A stretch of DNA of 64,000 bases from Latrodectus hesperus (lineage: Eukaryota; Arthropoda; Arachnida; Araneae; Theridiidae), in assembly GCA_037975125.1 (NCBI GenBank), contig CM075857.1, positions 26,413,582 through 26,477,581 of the forward strand. The letters are read 5' to 3'. Both the position numbers and the translations under genes were made by a program. Positions within the stretch are counted from its first letter, which is position 1. Each line of letters opens with the position of its first letter. The notes beneath the pieces were generated by a model. It searched no databases, was not told the DNA's origin, and saw only the letters and a list, made by a program, of their open reading frames with translations. This document shows positions 48,240 through 62,514 of this stretch, in pieces.

Positions 48240-48600
48240 GAAAACCATCAGGACAATTGCTTTTCCCAGACGGTAATATGGCGTGGACTCACTATTCAAA
48301 ATGCCCGTTGAAAGGGAAGAGGTAAAAATCACTCAATGATTCACATGCAGAGGTTAGGTTCTATTTCGGGACCCGGAGTTGTTCGTTAAAAGCGAAAGAG
48401 TGCAGCGTCGTCAAGAAATTTGTCCATCAGCCAAGAATGTTAATCCAACTGTTGCGACGGGCAGAGTTGCATTGTTTTCGAGTGGAAAGAAACTTCAAAT
48501 AGAGGGAAATGCCGACACTTTTTGCATCGACTTGCTAATCGATCACAGCGCAGCTTCTTCTTTTTGATCGCGCCTGGTTTGTTCTTCGCTGAAAAAAGTA
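48240..48600. other. GC-richer, CpG-containing island of unknown nature
   Basis: Contains GGACCCGGAG, AGCGTCGTCAAG, GTTGCGACGGGCAG and GATCGCGCC in AT-rich surroundings. Frames of 62 (plus) and 74 (minus) codons are unrecognised and do not match the missing RyR start exon. It might be a 5' untranslated exon, a promoter, or an old repeat. Confidence 0.3.
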
Positions 48601-49105
48601 TTTCAATGGCATATAACATGAAAAATAAAAGTACGAAATCTATCCCATGGTCTCTATTTTCCATTAGGTATACTATGAATCGTTTTTTTCAATGACAGGT
48701 TTCTTCATTTTGATAGCAAATAAATACACATAAAATACTATTCCTCACATTTTTTTCTTCACATTCTTCAAAATTTTCTATAACCAATATTTTGATTTTT
48801 TTATTGCTTAACTAATTTAACAGACTTGCCATATATGTGAAATTCTATCGGCCAGGAAAGTCGGCACAAATTCCGCTAAACTGACGCTAAATAATTTTGT
48901 TTGTTCCTCAGTGAAAAATTAAAATACAAAGTTCATTTAAAATATCAAAGACGCTTTAAATCCATCATTTTAATAATGAAAATAGGTGTTTAATTAAAAA
49001 TCTTTAAAATATATATATATATAGCATTTAATTAGAATATTAGTATTTTTCTACTGTCAAAATTCATGTGTTGTTTGGCACCATTCTTTTCAAGGTATTT
49101 TACGC

Positions 49106-49261
<156 letters not shown>

Positions 49262-49842
49262 CTATATTAAAATACATGATAGTTTTCAAATAAATAGGTA
49301 CTTTTTGCTGCAATATCAAAAATATTTTAGAATGAAGATGCCTTTAACTTTATGAATTTGTATAAAGTAAAATATTTTATACATATCAATTTTTTAAAAA
49401 GCCTAATATTAATAGTTTCTCCATCTATATCTATAGTATAAAATTGCAATTATAATATATAGAAAAATGTAATTTATAATTTTTTTAAATATCAAGTTAA
49501 TGGAGATTTTCTATGACCCAATACTAAGATAAACTTGTGTTATAAACATATTCCATTAAGAGTGTAAGTTCTTCACTCAAAACTCAATAGTAAACTTGGT
49601 ATTATTTAACTTAACAATTGAAGATTATGCAATAAGACATTTAGGTATTCACATCAACTTGGGGATGCTTTTTCTTCCAATTATTTTCAATTTAATTATT
49701 GTTTTATAAACACAAGTTGGCAACAATATAAAGGAAGTAATTCTTTCTTCCTTTGCAAATCTCATCACGCAACTGCTTCTGAACTTGTTTGTTCCAAGTA
49801 TCTTTGTAACCTTCTTTAAATTTTAGATTGGTTTGGTTTGTT

Positions 49843-50009
49843 TGTCGCTCAAAGGTCATTTTTTTTGCACACGAGAGCTAATTAGACCGGGATCTATGGT
49901 TTAAAGTGGATTCCGAACCAATACAAACATCCATGCCCAAAGTGGGATTCGAACCCACGAGCTGTTGAACAGAAGGCAAGAGCGCTAACCATTCGGCTGC
50001 CAGCTCGGC
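49843..50009 (-). mobile_element. SINE family 3, copy a (tRNA-derived)
   Basis: The minus strand begins GCCGAGCTGGCAGCCGAATG, then GTTAGCGCTCTTGCC (A box region), then a perfect B box in GTGGGTTCGAATCCCAC, then TTTGGGCATGGATG. The body TCCACTTTAAACC and GGTCTAATTAGCTCTCGTGT is shared with the 62.5-kb copy. The intact boxes make this the youngest-looking copy. Confidence 0.8.
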
Positions 50010-50459
50010 TTTTAAATTTTAGAAGAAATGAGATTTAGAAAAATTTAGAAGCCTGCGTGGACAGCAGGAAACCTTCTTTCTGGAACGATAAGCATCTCTA
50101 TTAAAATTATTTTTTAACCAAATAAAGTGGACCAATTGTTGAATTTCTTAATATCGTTCTTTTTGTTGTAATTCATCATGTGCAGAGGTTCAGCTTATTT
50201 TGCATTATTTTCAAAAGTCGTTTCCTTTGATATTTTATGTATTTTTCTCGTAGCTCTTTCTTGTTATTGTATGTTCCTTACGGCGGAATGTATTCTTAAA
50301 CAACTCTACATTAATGAAGTAGACTGAAAGTCAATTCCTCGTAATATGCATAAAAATACGCTTCAAATTATAATTAACAAACTGTGTGTGTGTGTGATAG
50401 CTTTGTTATAGAATTCTGACAGCGAGAACAGAAAGAAAATTTTAGTGATTAAGAATTAA

Positions 50460-50700
50460 ACTAAACAATATTCCACCAATATCTCAATTCGAATGCGAAG
50501 TACAACACCAGTTGGATGCCTTAAATTAGGACTGTTGGGAATGGGAGTGATCCAAAGTATGAAAACATTCCACGTGACGGGATGGAGGCAAAAAATATCT
50601 TCAAATCAAAGGTGGATTCAAGGCACTAGTCACATGTTTGAAAAAAATTTAGAAGGAAATGAAACTGTATTTGAGAGAAAAAAAAACTGAAAAGATGGAT
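50460..50700 (+). other. 65-codon open frame, unrecognised
   Basis: MRSTTPVGCLKLGLLGMGVI and following. Less AT-rich than its neighbours, but no family, splice site or repeat match is seen. Probably chance or an old repeat. Confidence 0.15.
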
Positions 50701-51539
50701 TCCCAGAGCAAAGTCTGGGCTAAAAGTTGGACAATATTTATTATCTATTACTATTAGAGGTTAAGACCTACGGCAAAGAAATAACATTTCTGATTTTGTT
50801 GTTACAGATTAAATTATCCAACTGTTGACTTTTAAGATGAAATCCTAATATTTGGTAGTAATACTCTAGACGTAGGTTTTTGCGAACTTCTAATTTACGA
50901 ACAGTCACATTTTTACGAACTAGTAACTTGTCTCTACTTGACACAATGATAATTTTGGCACTCATTTACGAATTTAAATTTTGAAAATTCTCTTTTTTTG
51001 CAAACTTTCGTTTCAGATGAATAATTTTTTTTTTGTTTTTTCATTTTTTATGATTTAATTTTCTTTTCATTTTTTTATTTGAAGCGATATGTGCTAGCAT
51101 TTAAGACATTATAGGAATAGACGTTTGATGGCAAAGAAATAAATACACTGTTGAATTCGACTCATTAACTTCCTCGTATGTAAGAACACAGAAAGGAGAA
51201 AAAAACTATAAGTTTTTTTAGCTCTGCTGTTCAATAATTTGTTTTGTTTCATTTGAATAACACAGTTTAAGGAGTTTTGTTTGTCGAAAGGGCGATTGAG
51301 CCGGTTCCCTTGAGGACCCCTCGCATTTGAAGAAACGAACACAGTTATCTGTCGAAGTAAGTAGAAAATATTTAAAGAAGTAGATGAAAAAATATCAAAT
51401 AAGACAAAAAATTGCCTAAAAATGTGAAATTCCAAAAACAGCCCGTCGACAACTTTAAAAACTCGAAAAAAAAATCCTTGAAAAAGAAAACAGTTACAGC
51501 GAAATAATCTTTCTTGAAAATATTGTGATGAAATAAATC

Positions 51540-53250
51540 ATCCTAAATAAGAAAAAGCTTTGCTTGCTTGGCTGGGAAAAAAATGAGAGGAATGACCATA
51601 CCTATTGATGATAACGTCATCAAAAATTAAAAATCCAACTGCTTTGCTAGGAACCAGATATTGATTGAGTTTTAGAGAATTGTATGATAAAAGTGGAATT
51701 ATGAATAAAATTTCGAAATTTGTATGGAAAGAAAGAGGATTGAAGTTGCTAATTTCCGAGTACGACCTAAAAGAGACTTTCAATGCGAACAAGACAGGTT
51801 GATACCCGAAAGAACGCTTAGCCTTAAAGCGATAAATGCAATGGCGTTAAGAAAAATGAAACGAAAAATTGCACATTTGCTCCTAAAAAACTGATTCTCA
51901 TAGGAAAATATTTACAGCTTAGATGTTTCAAAAATGTTATCAAAAACTACCAGCTGCGTATCATGCTGACATTAAAGCTTGGATGACTGGCAGCATTTAT
52001 GAAAATTGGTCCTCCCTCCAGTCCTGTTAGCTGCTTCAGCGTAGCGAGGGGGTTATACTAGGCGGAATGGGCAAATTATGGCTGGATCATAGCTCCTGGT
52101 AGGGTGACCCAAGCCGTGAAGACCATTCCATTATGCCCAGCTGAAGGTAACAAGCATTCTTTTGAGAATAATCAGACTTCAACCATTAGTTTGTTCATAG
52201 TGCTCCAGGTCTCTGCGGACTGCAGAAGCAGTAACTCTTTCTCTTTATCATGAATCCAGTTAAGGTCAGAAACAGACTTGTATTTCATGCTTCGCCAGTG
52301 GTCATCTAAGGGACCTCAAATATGTGCAGGGTCAAATCACTTTTAGTCTGTGCATCAAATATAAAGCTGAACAGGCATCGCCTGAGCATATCTTGAGCTG
52401 CTTGAATTTTGACTTGGGAGAGTCTATTTCAAAGCCCCTTATGTTTTTGGATTTCCTGGCTGTTTATGGACTTGTAGAGTTGGTCTAGTATTGGAATTGG
52501 ACCATCTGAGATTAATAACAACAACAACATGAAAATTAGTTAATAGATTTAGATCTTTTTTTATTGTAGAATCGTGAAGTTCTTCTTAACTAGGGATAAT
52601 TGCACTGCGCACTTTGAAATCCAGGATCTTGGTTCGATTCGTGTGGATATTCTCCCTCCTGATCTAACTTCTGTCTTACAGCCTATGAATCAAATCATAC
52701 AGGACAGCTTCAAGAGTTTCATAGAGTATTTTTGTAAAAAGTGATTATGGGCTTGGAATTAGACTGGCCTTATATGAAATTGACTTTCTAGAAGAAATGT
52801 ATTTGTCACTTAATGCTTGAAAAGATGTTGAAGAAAAGACAATACTGAGATCATTTCAACATGCAAGCTTTATTGAAGAAACACCGTAACTGACTCAAGC
52901 AAGAAAATCAAAGTTTCATCAATAAAAAAAATCAAGTTAATTTACTTGATAGCTTGAGCGGAGAGCCTGAACCAAATTTCGAGAAATTTTGATATATAGA
53001 TTCTCATACAACATGTACGGAAGAAATATAGGATGATGAAATTATTTAAAAGAAAATAAATGGTAACGAAAAATAGCATTCACGTATATAAAACAAGAAG
53101 AAAATGCAGTGCAAAAACCTCTACAAAACAAGCAGCTGAATGGTTAACAAGACTAAGTTACTTTTTTGGAAAAAATAACAGTAACTTGCTTTTTTACATT
53201 GAAAAAAGGAAAGAATGTAATTTTAAAAATGTAGATTTTAAAAACTAATA
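51540..53250 (+). pseudogene. Tigger/pogo-type transposase pseudogene, split by a LINE
   Basis: Plus-strand pieces in order: FVWKERGLKLLISEYDLKET then FNANKTG (cf. IFNADETG, with the first catalytic Asp read as Asn); KCYQKLPAAYHADIKAWMTG then SIYENW (cf. LPV.YKANKKAWMT...F..W); and after the LINE, LLTRDNCTAHFEIQDL then DILPPDLTSVLQPMNQ (cf. L.LDNC.AH... LPPNTTSL.QPMDQ). The DDE_1 order is clear. Stops and frameshifts mean it is dead. Confidence 0.8.
52011..52528 (+). mobile_element. 5'-truncated LINE inserted in the Tigger copy, 12-bp TSD
   Basis: Ends with FASGHLRDLKYVQGQITFSL then CIKYKAEQASPEHILSCLNF and FLDFLAVYGLVELV stop, followed by an AATAACAACAACAAC tail. The flanks ATGAAAATTGGT (51999-52010) and ATGAAAATTAGT (52529-52540) are an 11/12 target duplication. 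It belongs with the other SPDHIL LINE ends here. The zinc cysteine pair CxxC is damaged (CIKY). Confidence 0.85.
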
Positions 53251-53365
53251 GATAAATGATTACTTTGCCTGATGTTTCATCAAAAAAATGGAAGATTTAT
53301 TGTTTGATATTTAGCATTTCTAGACATACAGTTTTTTCATACCAAGACTTTTTGATGTTGAAATC

Positions 53366-53600
53366 AATGTGGCTTCAGAGGGGAAGTATCTGGACATCTA
53401 TTTAGACCAGAAACTCACCTGGAATAAGCACATTGATGATAGGATCAACCGAGCAAAGAAAAGCATTGTGATTTGCAGGCGAATGCTTGGTAAGAACTGG
53501 GGTTTACATCCAAAACTGATGTTATGGATGTACACAGCTTTTGTCAGGCCCATTTTCACATATGCCTGTGTGATCTGGTGGCATAAGGTGATGAATATTA
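53366..53600 (+). mobile_element. LINE reverse transcriptase fragment (thumb region)
   Basis: Codes ASEGKYLDIYLDQKLTWNKH, IDDRINRAKKSIVICRRMLG, then KNWGLHPKLMLWMYTAFVRP and IFTYACVIWW. This is the conserved segment after the RT catalytic core in jockey-type LINEs (KYLG..LD.KLTW..HI......A......CRR..G..WGL.P....W.Y.A.VRPI.TYG..VWW). Open over about 75 codons, with no start or end of its own. Confidence 0.85.
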
Positions 53601-53799
53601 TTTAGCATGTTTCTTATGTAATGCATTCTAAATATTCTTTTCTAACTGTACTAAATTTATGAAAAAAAGTAATTAGGTAAAAATACAAATCTTAGTAATC
53701 TATAATACATTACTTTCCATTTTAAAACTTATTTTTCCATTTCAAAACTTATATTTTACTAATCCCAAATAACCCTTAACAGTATTTAGTTCAAACAGT

Positions 53800-54060
53800 A
53801 TTTTTGGAGACAACAAGAAATTAGTTCTCATTGAAATGGCAATAAGAACAACAGTTTGTCGACTCGTGCTATCCTTAAGCCAGGAACTGAAATCCTGCGT
53901 TCCCAAACTTAATGTCACTTATTGTGTATAATTTATACTTATGTATAATTTATGTATATACCTTATGTATAATTTTGCAACTAATCTTTCACTGTGTCAT
54001 TGAGGATATTAGAATAATTTCAGAGCAATAATTTTATTTTTTTTATTCTAAGTAAGGTTA
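53800..54060. repeat. Second copy of the minisatellite-bearing repeat family
   Basis: Shares GAAATCCTGCGTTCCCAAAC and a TTTCAGAGC end with the 43.9-44.6 kb copy, but its interior holds a short TTATGTATAATTTATG-type tandem instead of the 39-41-bp unit. Confidence 0.4.
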
Positions 54061-54332
54061 CATAACAACATTTCAAAATAATTAAATCACAGTTGCATAA
54101 TATTGACATCAATTGTACGGCGTAAAACAATTTTCGAAATATTTTATTAAAAATTTAACTTAGCGATCTGACAAACTATAATCTTGTTTTACACATTTAT
54201 TCATAACTGAATTCTCATTCCATTAGAAAACGATATTCGTAAGTATATTACAAACTTGAAGTTTTTCGAATGCGAACATTTTAATTGCTAGTAATTGGTC
54301 AATATGCACTTTATTTAATGGACGTGGACAGT

Positions 54333-54778
54333 AGGACTAGAATTAGCTTAATTGGGGCCCGGGGCAACAACTTCTTTGGGGGCCCTTGTTTCACTACTTC
54401 AGTAATGAGGAACGGAACTTAAGGAGGTATTTCAATTTTTCACCTCATTATTGATATATAAAATAATTGATTAAAACCTAAAGCCTACCTCCCTTCAACG
54501 GTTAGACGAAACATCGTTCTGTACATTTTTTTGATTTTTTGACTGTCGATCATTAAAAGGATGTAGCATATTTGAAGAAACATAAGATAGATGTTCATAT
54601 AAAACATTAATGAACAAGCTAGAACAAAATTAATATGTTATAATTGTATTGGTTTTTTTATTTTAAAAAGTTCTTTAAATAAAGAAATGTAAAATAAATT
54701 TTCTATGCGATTTGGGGGCCCTTACATCAGAGGCATACGGGACACAGCGCCGTATGCCCTTGCCTCAGTCAGGTCCTG
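54333..54778. mobile_element. hAT-like MITE, copy b, with 8-bp TSD
   Basis: Ends TAGGACTAGAATTAG and (reverse complement) CAGGACCTGACTGAG. GGGGCCCGGGGCAACAAC lies near the left end and GGGGGCCC near the right. The exact 8-bp duplication GTGGACAG lies at 54325-54332 and 54779-54786, the length expected of hAT. About 446 bp and non-coding. Confidence 0.75.
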
Positions 54779-55261
54779 GTGGACAGAAATAAACAAACCA
54801 CAAGGGTTAAGAGTGTTTACATTCTCGTTATATCTAGTTTAAAAAATAGTACAAGAATATTATTGAAACTGGAATTTTTCTTTTAAGCAGCCTTATTGTC
54901 AGTGACACTGACGTAACGCGATAACTGTAAATTTAGTTGGAAGTTATATCCTACGATAAATTGAAAAACAAATTTAATACAAATGTGTTTGAAGTAAATC
55001 AAAAATATTTTTTAAGATTTTCCTCGGATAAAGTTTGATATATTTAGCAGACATATAAGTCCCACAATTTCTGAATTATGCAATAATTTTGTTTAACTTA
55101 ACCTCAGCTCATATCACCCAAAGGATATTTAAAAATCAGTTGATATCTAAATCTATTTAGTGGAGACTGACAATAGTTACTATATAAACAAAAATAATTA
55201 ATTAAAACTTCTAGAATATCTCCCCAAAGTAAAACAATGATAAATGAAATATTTTTCTGAA

Positions 55262-55530
55262 TGTTGTTGTCGTCTTGTGCCAACTAGGCTGGCAATATGG
55301 AGTGCGCTGCTCTGTTTTTCCAACTGAACCATATTTTGGTGTGGAGTTCGACTTCCTCAGTACACACATGCCATAGGAGCCCGTTTATACGGTAGGGAAC
55401 TATTCACAACCCATTCATACAAGGAAAGTACAAAGACAAGAGAGAGAAAGTACATCCATGACCGAACCCAGGACCTCCACATCCCTAGTCAGGCAAGCTG
55501 ACCACTAGACAAGTTGGGTGGCATTTTTAT
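55262..55530 (-). mobile_element. SINE family 1, copy b
   Basis: The minus strand matches the 19.4-kb copy: TCTAGTGGTCAGCTTGCCTG, then GTCCTGGGTTCGGTCATGGA (B box shortened by a small deletion), CGGGCTCCTATGGCATGTGT, GTACTGAGGAAGTCGAACTC, CACACCAAAATATGGTTCAG, tail GGCACAAGACGACAACAAC. Confidence 0.85.
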
Positions 55531-56261
55531 GAATAGAAAAAGCAAATACTAAAAGGCATTATTTTTAATATAAATAAATAATATTTTATTAAATCAAATT
55601 AAATTAAATATCAAATTAAAGATTAATATCAAATTAAAGAATAAGTAACTTGAAGAAAGAAACATTCTCTTGATATTTACTTAAATAAAATAAACTTATG
55701 TTTTCGTTCAAATGTGAAAACTTTCTTACAAAAAACACAGCATCGGAACTAGATGTGAAAAATACTGGGTTTTTTTTTTTTTTACGTTTTCTTTTAAAAT
55801 AATATCTTTAACTTTTTTAAATATGTTTCACAGTAAAAGCACACAAATTTACTGAGATGGATGAAACCTGAAATTTTTTGCAATTACTATGACTGGCAAA
55901 AATCCAAAATAGAAGCTCACGCAAGCTTATTTTAAGTCAATTTCATTGTTACCCGTCATCATAAAATGGTAAATTAATTGGTCTGTATCACACCTCGTGT
56001 TGTAATTAATACTTACTTGTCTCCTCTTTTTAAATACTCTGATTAAAATAATTACAGGATTACAGTGTTTTAATAGCGCTGGGAAAATTAACATATGAAG
56101 AGAAAAATGTAAACTTTTTTATAAATGAAGTCAGTCCAAACAAGAAAGTTTTACCTGCAAATGTGTATTCGTGTCATTCGACAATGGAAAAAACGAAACT
56201 GAAAATTATGATTTTGAAACAACTTCTTTTTATATTATATATTTAAAGCTTTTTTCTGTTC

Positions 56262-56575
56262 ACCAATGATACCAAGGAAATTGCCCAGGGGGCGCGTTTT
56301 CAGTCATGTGTTGTAGGTGAGAGCAGACGGTCATCATCCAGCTTATCAGTGGACACTGGAGATCTATGTCCCATTCTTTTGGGGGAAAAAAAAGAATTCC
56401 TAGCCTGTTTGAAGAATGCTGACCATCAAGCCTCTTCTTACCAATTTCCAAATTGTCTAGGGCTTTCCAGAATCTATATTTCCCAAGCATAATTTTAATG
56501 TTAGATTTTGTTAAAGTGACAAATTTCATTGATTTGAGTTAGTATTGCTTAATACCGGAGACATGCAGCAACAAA
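56262..56575 (+). mobile_element. Degenerate LINE 3' end
   Basis: Plus strand: YQGNCPGGAFSVMCCR, then stop, EQTVIIQLISGHWRSMSHSF, then LDFVKVTNFIDLS stop and a CAGCAACAAAG tail. It parallels the neighbour at 56.7-57.2 kb (YQGNRPGGSLSLRCSRLEQT ... FLRVCNVIDLV) but carries more stops and shifts. The 89-codon minus frame is its shadow. Confidence 0.65.
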
Positions 56576-56708
56576 GTATTTTTCATTTCTAATGGTAGAT
56601 CAGAAGACAACTGCAGTCAAAATAACAGACATTAATACTAGAACAAAGAACAAAAGTAACATGAACTCAGATAACAAATCTGAAAGCACAGTAAGTCTAT
56701 AAATCGTC

Positions 56709-57222
56709 TTCAAGCTTAGACGGCTCTCCTCATCTCGTGAGATTCACTTACAGTGGATCCCTTCCCACGTAGACCTTGCGGGTAACGAATTGGCTGATGC
56801 CCTAGCAAAAAGACGAGCCTTTGCTTACTCCGGCGTCTCTTACCTATACTGAACTATACTCTAGACATAAAGCCCTTTGTTCGGTCTGCATTTGCCATTC
56901 CCCCTGTGCACCATTGGTACCAGGGTAATCGTCCCGGCGGATCTCTATCCCTCCGGTGCAGCAGACTGGAACAAACTACAATAACACGTTTTCGAAGTGG
57001 CCACCTAAGATCATTGACATTTAACAACAAAGAAAAGGAATTTCCAATTTGCGCTAAGTGTTCCAAAAGCCAAGCCACTCCGGATCATATCCTTGAGTGC
57101 TTGGGACTCGATAAAGAAGATCTTCTGGAGCGACCATTATTGGTCATTGATTTCCTGAGAGTGTGCAATGTCATAGACTTGGTCTAGCGCTGCTATACAA
57201 CAGGGATCAGCAACAACAACAC
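56709..57222 (+). mobile_element. 5'-truncated LINE: RNase H end plus C-terminal zinc tail, 10-bp TSD
   Basis: Starts within an RNase H domain (EIHLQWIPSHVDLAGNELAD then ALAK, with the usual His and last Asp), shifts frame, then WYQGNRPGGSLSLRCSRLEQ, RFRSGHLRSL, FPICAKCSKSQATPDHILEC and VIDFLRVCNVIDLV stop. The tail is CAGCAACAACAAC. The exact TSD ATAAATCGTC lies at 56699-56708 and 57223-57232. An RNase H domain places the parent among the I/jockey-like LINEs that carry one. Best-preserved copy here. Confidence 0.88.
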
Positions 57223-57239
57223 ATAAATCGTCCATCTTG

Positions 57240-60200
57240 TGCCGAGTTCTCCAGTATCTCTACCCCAAGTGCCCGAGTTCAGTGCAAGGCAATGATTCAA
57301 ATGGCTCACGTCAATTTTTTCTCCTATGCTGTACAATTGGCAAATATTATGTATTTAAAATTGTGATATTTGTTTTCTATGCGCCAAAAATGCGCTTAAT
57401 TTGGCTAATAATTGGCAAGTATAAGCAATCCGAAATGGAATGCCAAGAAGCATCATACAAGCATCGCCAATATGAGCTTCAGTCTTAGAATTAAGTTAGT
57501 AGCACAGGCTATTTAAAACACTCACCTTTACATTTTCAGGGACAGACCATGCAACGGTACATAGGAAAGTAGTTGAAATAAAATAATAAATAAACAAACA
57601 ATAAATATACTTCAATAAATCAAACAAACAAAACAGTTTTTTTTTAATTAGGAAAAAGAATCTGAATAATATTGTATAGCTGAATGCTTGGAAAAAAATT
57701 AACAGAATAGAAAATTTATACCGCCAAAAATGTATCATTATTTCATTACTCCAGGTACATAAAAATTAATGTTAGTACTAATAGTTCTTCATTTTTACTA
57801 TATTGAGAAATCGAGTAAAATATTAGCTTTTAGGTGCATTAAATCATTTTTTTAACTTTAAGAAATGTTTAAATTATTTACGATGACATTTTTCCTAAAT
57901 TCGTTAATTTATAAAAAAAAATTGAAAGGTTTAAGAATCTTAAAATTTGTTAGCAAATTCCACAAAAATTTCGCAGCGCAGAACACACATATTGTGCTTA
58001 ATCACACATAAGAAATAATTTTGTATATTTTAATAATTTATATATGAATTATTCAGATTCATCCCAGGATGCAAGTTGTTTATTTTACCGCTTCATCTTT
58101 CTCTATTGCATTAATACTTAAAAATAAACACATATATTCGCGTGTCATTAAAACTAATAGTGCCAAGAAATATTTTTAAGTATTCCAATTTTATTAATTT
58201 CATTTCCCTCACGTATCGAAATATTTCTCGCTTTTTAACTTTTAACCATTTACTCTCAGTTAAAAAATACTAGTTACTCATAGTTAAAAAAATTTATTTG
58301 CAGTAATAATAATTTTAGTCAAAATTAGATAAAAATATTTTAAAATTTGCTTATGCTAAAAGATACAATTAGCTTGTTTGCGCTTTAATTAAAATATAGG
58401 ATTATTTTAATTTAAAATTTCAAAATTCTTTCCGATTAAGACAACGAATGTAATTAGAAATGATAAAAATTATTAAGTTAAATTATTAAGTTAAAAACAT
58501 TAAGTTAAATATCATTGTAAATAATGTTTTTCAAACATTTGAAAGTGGTAATAATTTCCAATTTTTCAAAATTTCTGATAAATGATGTAACTGCATTAGT
58601 TAAAATTTTCTTATTTTATTTGTATATTTATTAATAACTGTTAATATAACAAGAGAAAAAATATTAAACTGATAACACATAAAATTAGCGAATTCTTCAA
58701 TTTCAAGAAATTTTGCTCAAATCTCAAGAAAATGTAAGTGTCAATTTTTAAATGAAATCTTTTATGATATAATTTAAAAAAATTGATATACTTATCATCT
58801 CATAGATTATTTTCATCAAACAAATATGTCGCTAAATTTCAATAATTTTTTATTTTTTTTATGCATGAGGGAAAAACTAAGCTGTTAACTTACATCTTCA
58901 TTGAAATAAACAGATAAAAAATTTACATTTCAATCCATATTGTAATTTTTCAGTCATAAATTTAAAATCGGCATGCGCAAAAATCAAAAATGTATAACAT
59001 GAACAAAAATATAAAAAAACGTCATTGCAGTGACACATTTAGCGATAAATCGCAACATTTGGCAACATTTCTTATTCTCGCAAAATGTTGACGGGATAAA
59101 AACCTACAGTTTTTTAGCTCTATTTTTATCGAAACCTTTGAATTTATTTCTTCCTCTTCCTATAGCAATCAAAACTTGTAGTATATCATGCATTTGTATT
59201 TCCATTCTGGTACATTAATGAATTCTTCAACAATTGTGTACCTAATAACAAAAACTATTGTTTTTTAATATATTTAAAAAGCTCTGATTTTTTATTAGAA
59301 ATATTAGAATGTTTTGTTTTAACGAATTTAATTTGAAATATGCCCCAGTCATTATTTCCAACAAAAATGCTTTTGATAAAATTAGCTATTTTATATTTAT
59401 AATTTTTTTAACTATCATTAAAAAAAGAACTTTCCATTTAGATAGAATTGAGGTTTTAATCAATGAAATGTTTCGGTATCCCTTTTAAAACCACAGTTTT
59501 AGAGTCATTTTGGCTTTCATGACCAAATGTAATAAAATAAATACACAAAAAAAATTAAAGTGACAAAAAATATGCAAAGGACAATGATCGTAATTTCATT
59601 TACAACTAGCTCTCTCTACCAAACTAGTACTTCTATACTGGTCAAATCTAAGCAGATTAAATGTTTTGTAAAATCAAAGATTGATAAACAACTTTAAATT
59701 TATCTAAATAAATAAACAATAATTTTTTTTTTTAAATAACGAAAAATTTTATAAATAGATGAACAACGTTATAAATTACTATATAAGTTTTTTCTTATAA
59801 AAGTATAATGTTCAAGATCTTTTTTCAACTTTTACATTAAAAAAATTGTCAAGTTTTAAAATATAAAAGAGCATAAACGATATTTCTAGATAAACTTAAA
59901 TGCAAATATCTATTTTTTACTAAATAAAAAATTAATTTGGGACGTTATTAAAGGATACATCCTTCAGGCTCAACAAACGCATTGAATGAACTTCGTTTAG
60001 TTATAGAAAAGGATTCGTATACAATTTCAGATTAGAAAATGTTCAAAAAATTGTATAGCGTTAATATTAATACATGTTAACTTTCTAAATCAGAGAAATT
60101 ATTGAAATCCCTCACCATAGAAACATTTTCATTACATTTCACGACTTCAAAAGCATTGTTTTAGAAGTAAAATAATTACTGTATGAACCCATGATTGGAA

Positions 60201-60650
60201 TTAATATTTTTAATAACAATTCAACTTTTTGGTAATAAAAAGAAATATTTCTTCTCTCCATTAAGATTCTTTAATTTGTTCGTCACAATTGAAGTAATAA
60301 ATGAATAAATAATTAAAGTATAATAAGCAAATTGTAATACATTAAAACAATTTATTATATAATAATTTATATTAAATGAAATTAATTTATTGCTTCATTG
60401 AATGTTTCAACATTTGGGTTATTTAACTAAGAAATAAAATTGTCTAAGCAAGGTGTTAGATACAAATCACGTGAATTTTTGAGATATGTATTGAAGAAGT
60501 AAAAATACATAACTTAAAAATATTTGTTAACAATTTTAATTTGCTGATTTTTTCCCACAATACGTTTACACTTTACATTGTCATCACCAGGTACTTGGTT
60601 ATATTTATTTGTATATTATGGATTCCACATTTTTCATAGTTTAAAATTTA
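57240..60650. other. AT-rich non-coding, no feature
   Basis: No repeats or coding recognised. The 80-codon minus frame at 57496-57738 ends FLCTVAWSVPENVK before a GTGAGT donor-like site, but no acceptor or homology supports an exon. Confidence 0.5.
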
Positions 60651-60652
60651 TA

Positions 60653-62006
<1,354 letters not shown>

Positions 62007-62514
62007 CAATTAATCAAATAATTTGAAAAGATTTATCAAGTTAACAAAGGAGTAATTTTTCAAAACTGGCTCAAATCTCTTTTTCTCAATAATAAAATAC
62101 AATTTTGCTACCAATTAATAAAATACAAATTTGATACCAAACTTTTAATTTATTAATTTCGAAAGTAGAGAATTATGTGGGTAAATGTAACAATACTTTC
62201 TAAATATCAAAATACCAGTTAGATTATAAATCGGTTATGCTCGTTTCATTAATAAATTTTAACTAATTACATAGTTATGTTATTAAACTCATGAAAATAT
62301 CTGAATGAATTTCGGAAAACAATTAACAGCTATATTTCTTGACAATGACATTCTTCATATTTTACACAAGCACTTGATGGAAGTTACTACAAAAAATTGG
62401 TCTATTATTTAAAATATTATAAGTGTATCTTTTTATACAAATTAAAAAAACTATTCAAAAGCCATTTTTGAAATTTATGATTTAATTATATTTTGAAATC
62501 TTGATTATTTGTCC

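Noticed and set aside
48440..48664. 74-codon minus frame as the RyR start exon
   Set aside because: The sequence does not resemble the RyR N-terminus and has no suitable donor after a FLRT-like end.
49900..50009. tRNA gene on the minus strand
   Set aside because: Good B box, but the downstream body is shared with the 62.5-kb repeat, so it is a SINE head.
57496..57738. Possible secreted-protein exon ending FLCTVAWSVPENVK before GTGAGT
   Set aside because: No acceptor, homology or partner exon; the hydrophobic upstream part is AT-rich chance sequence.
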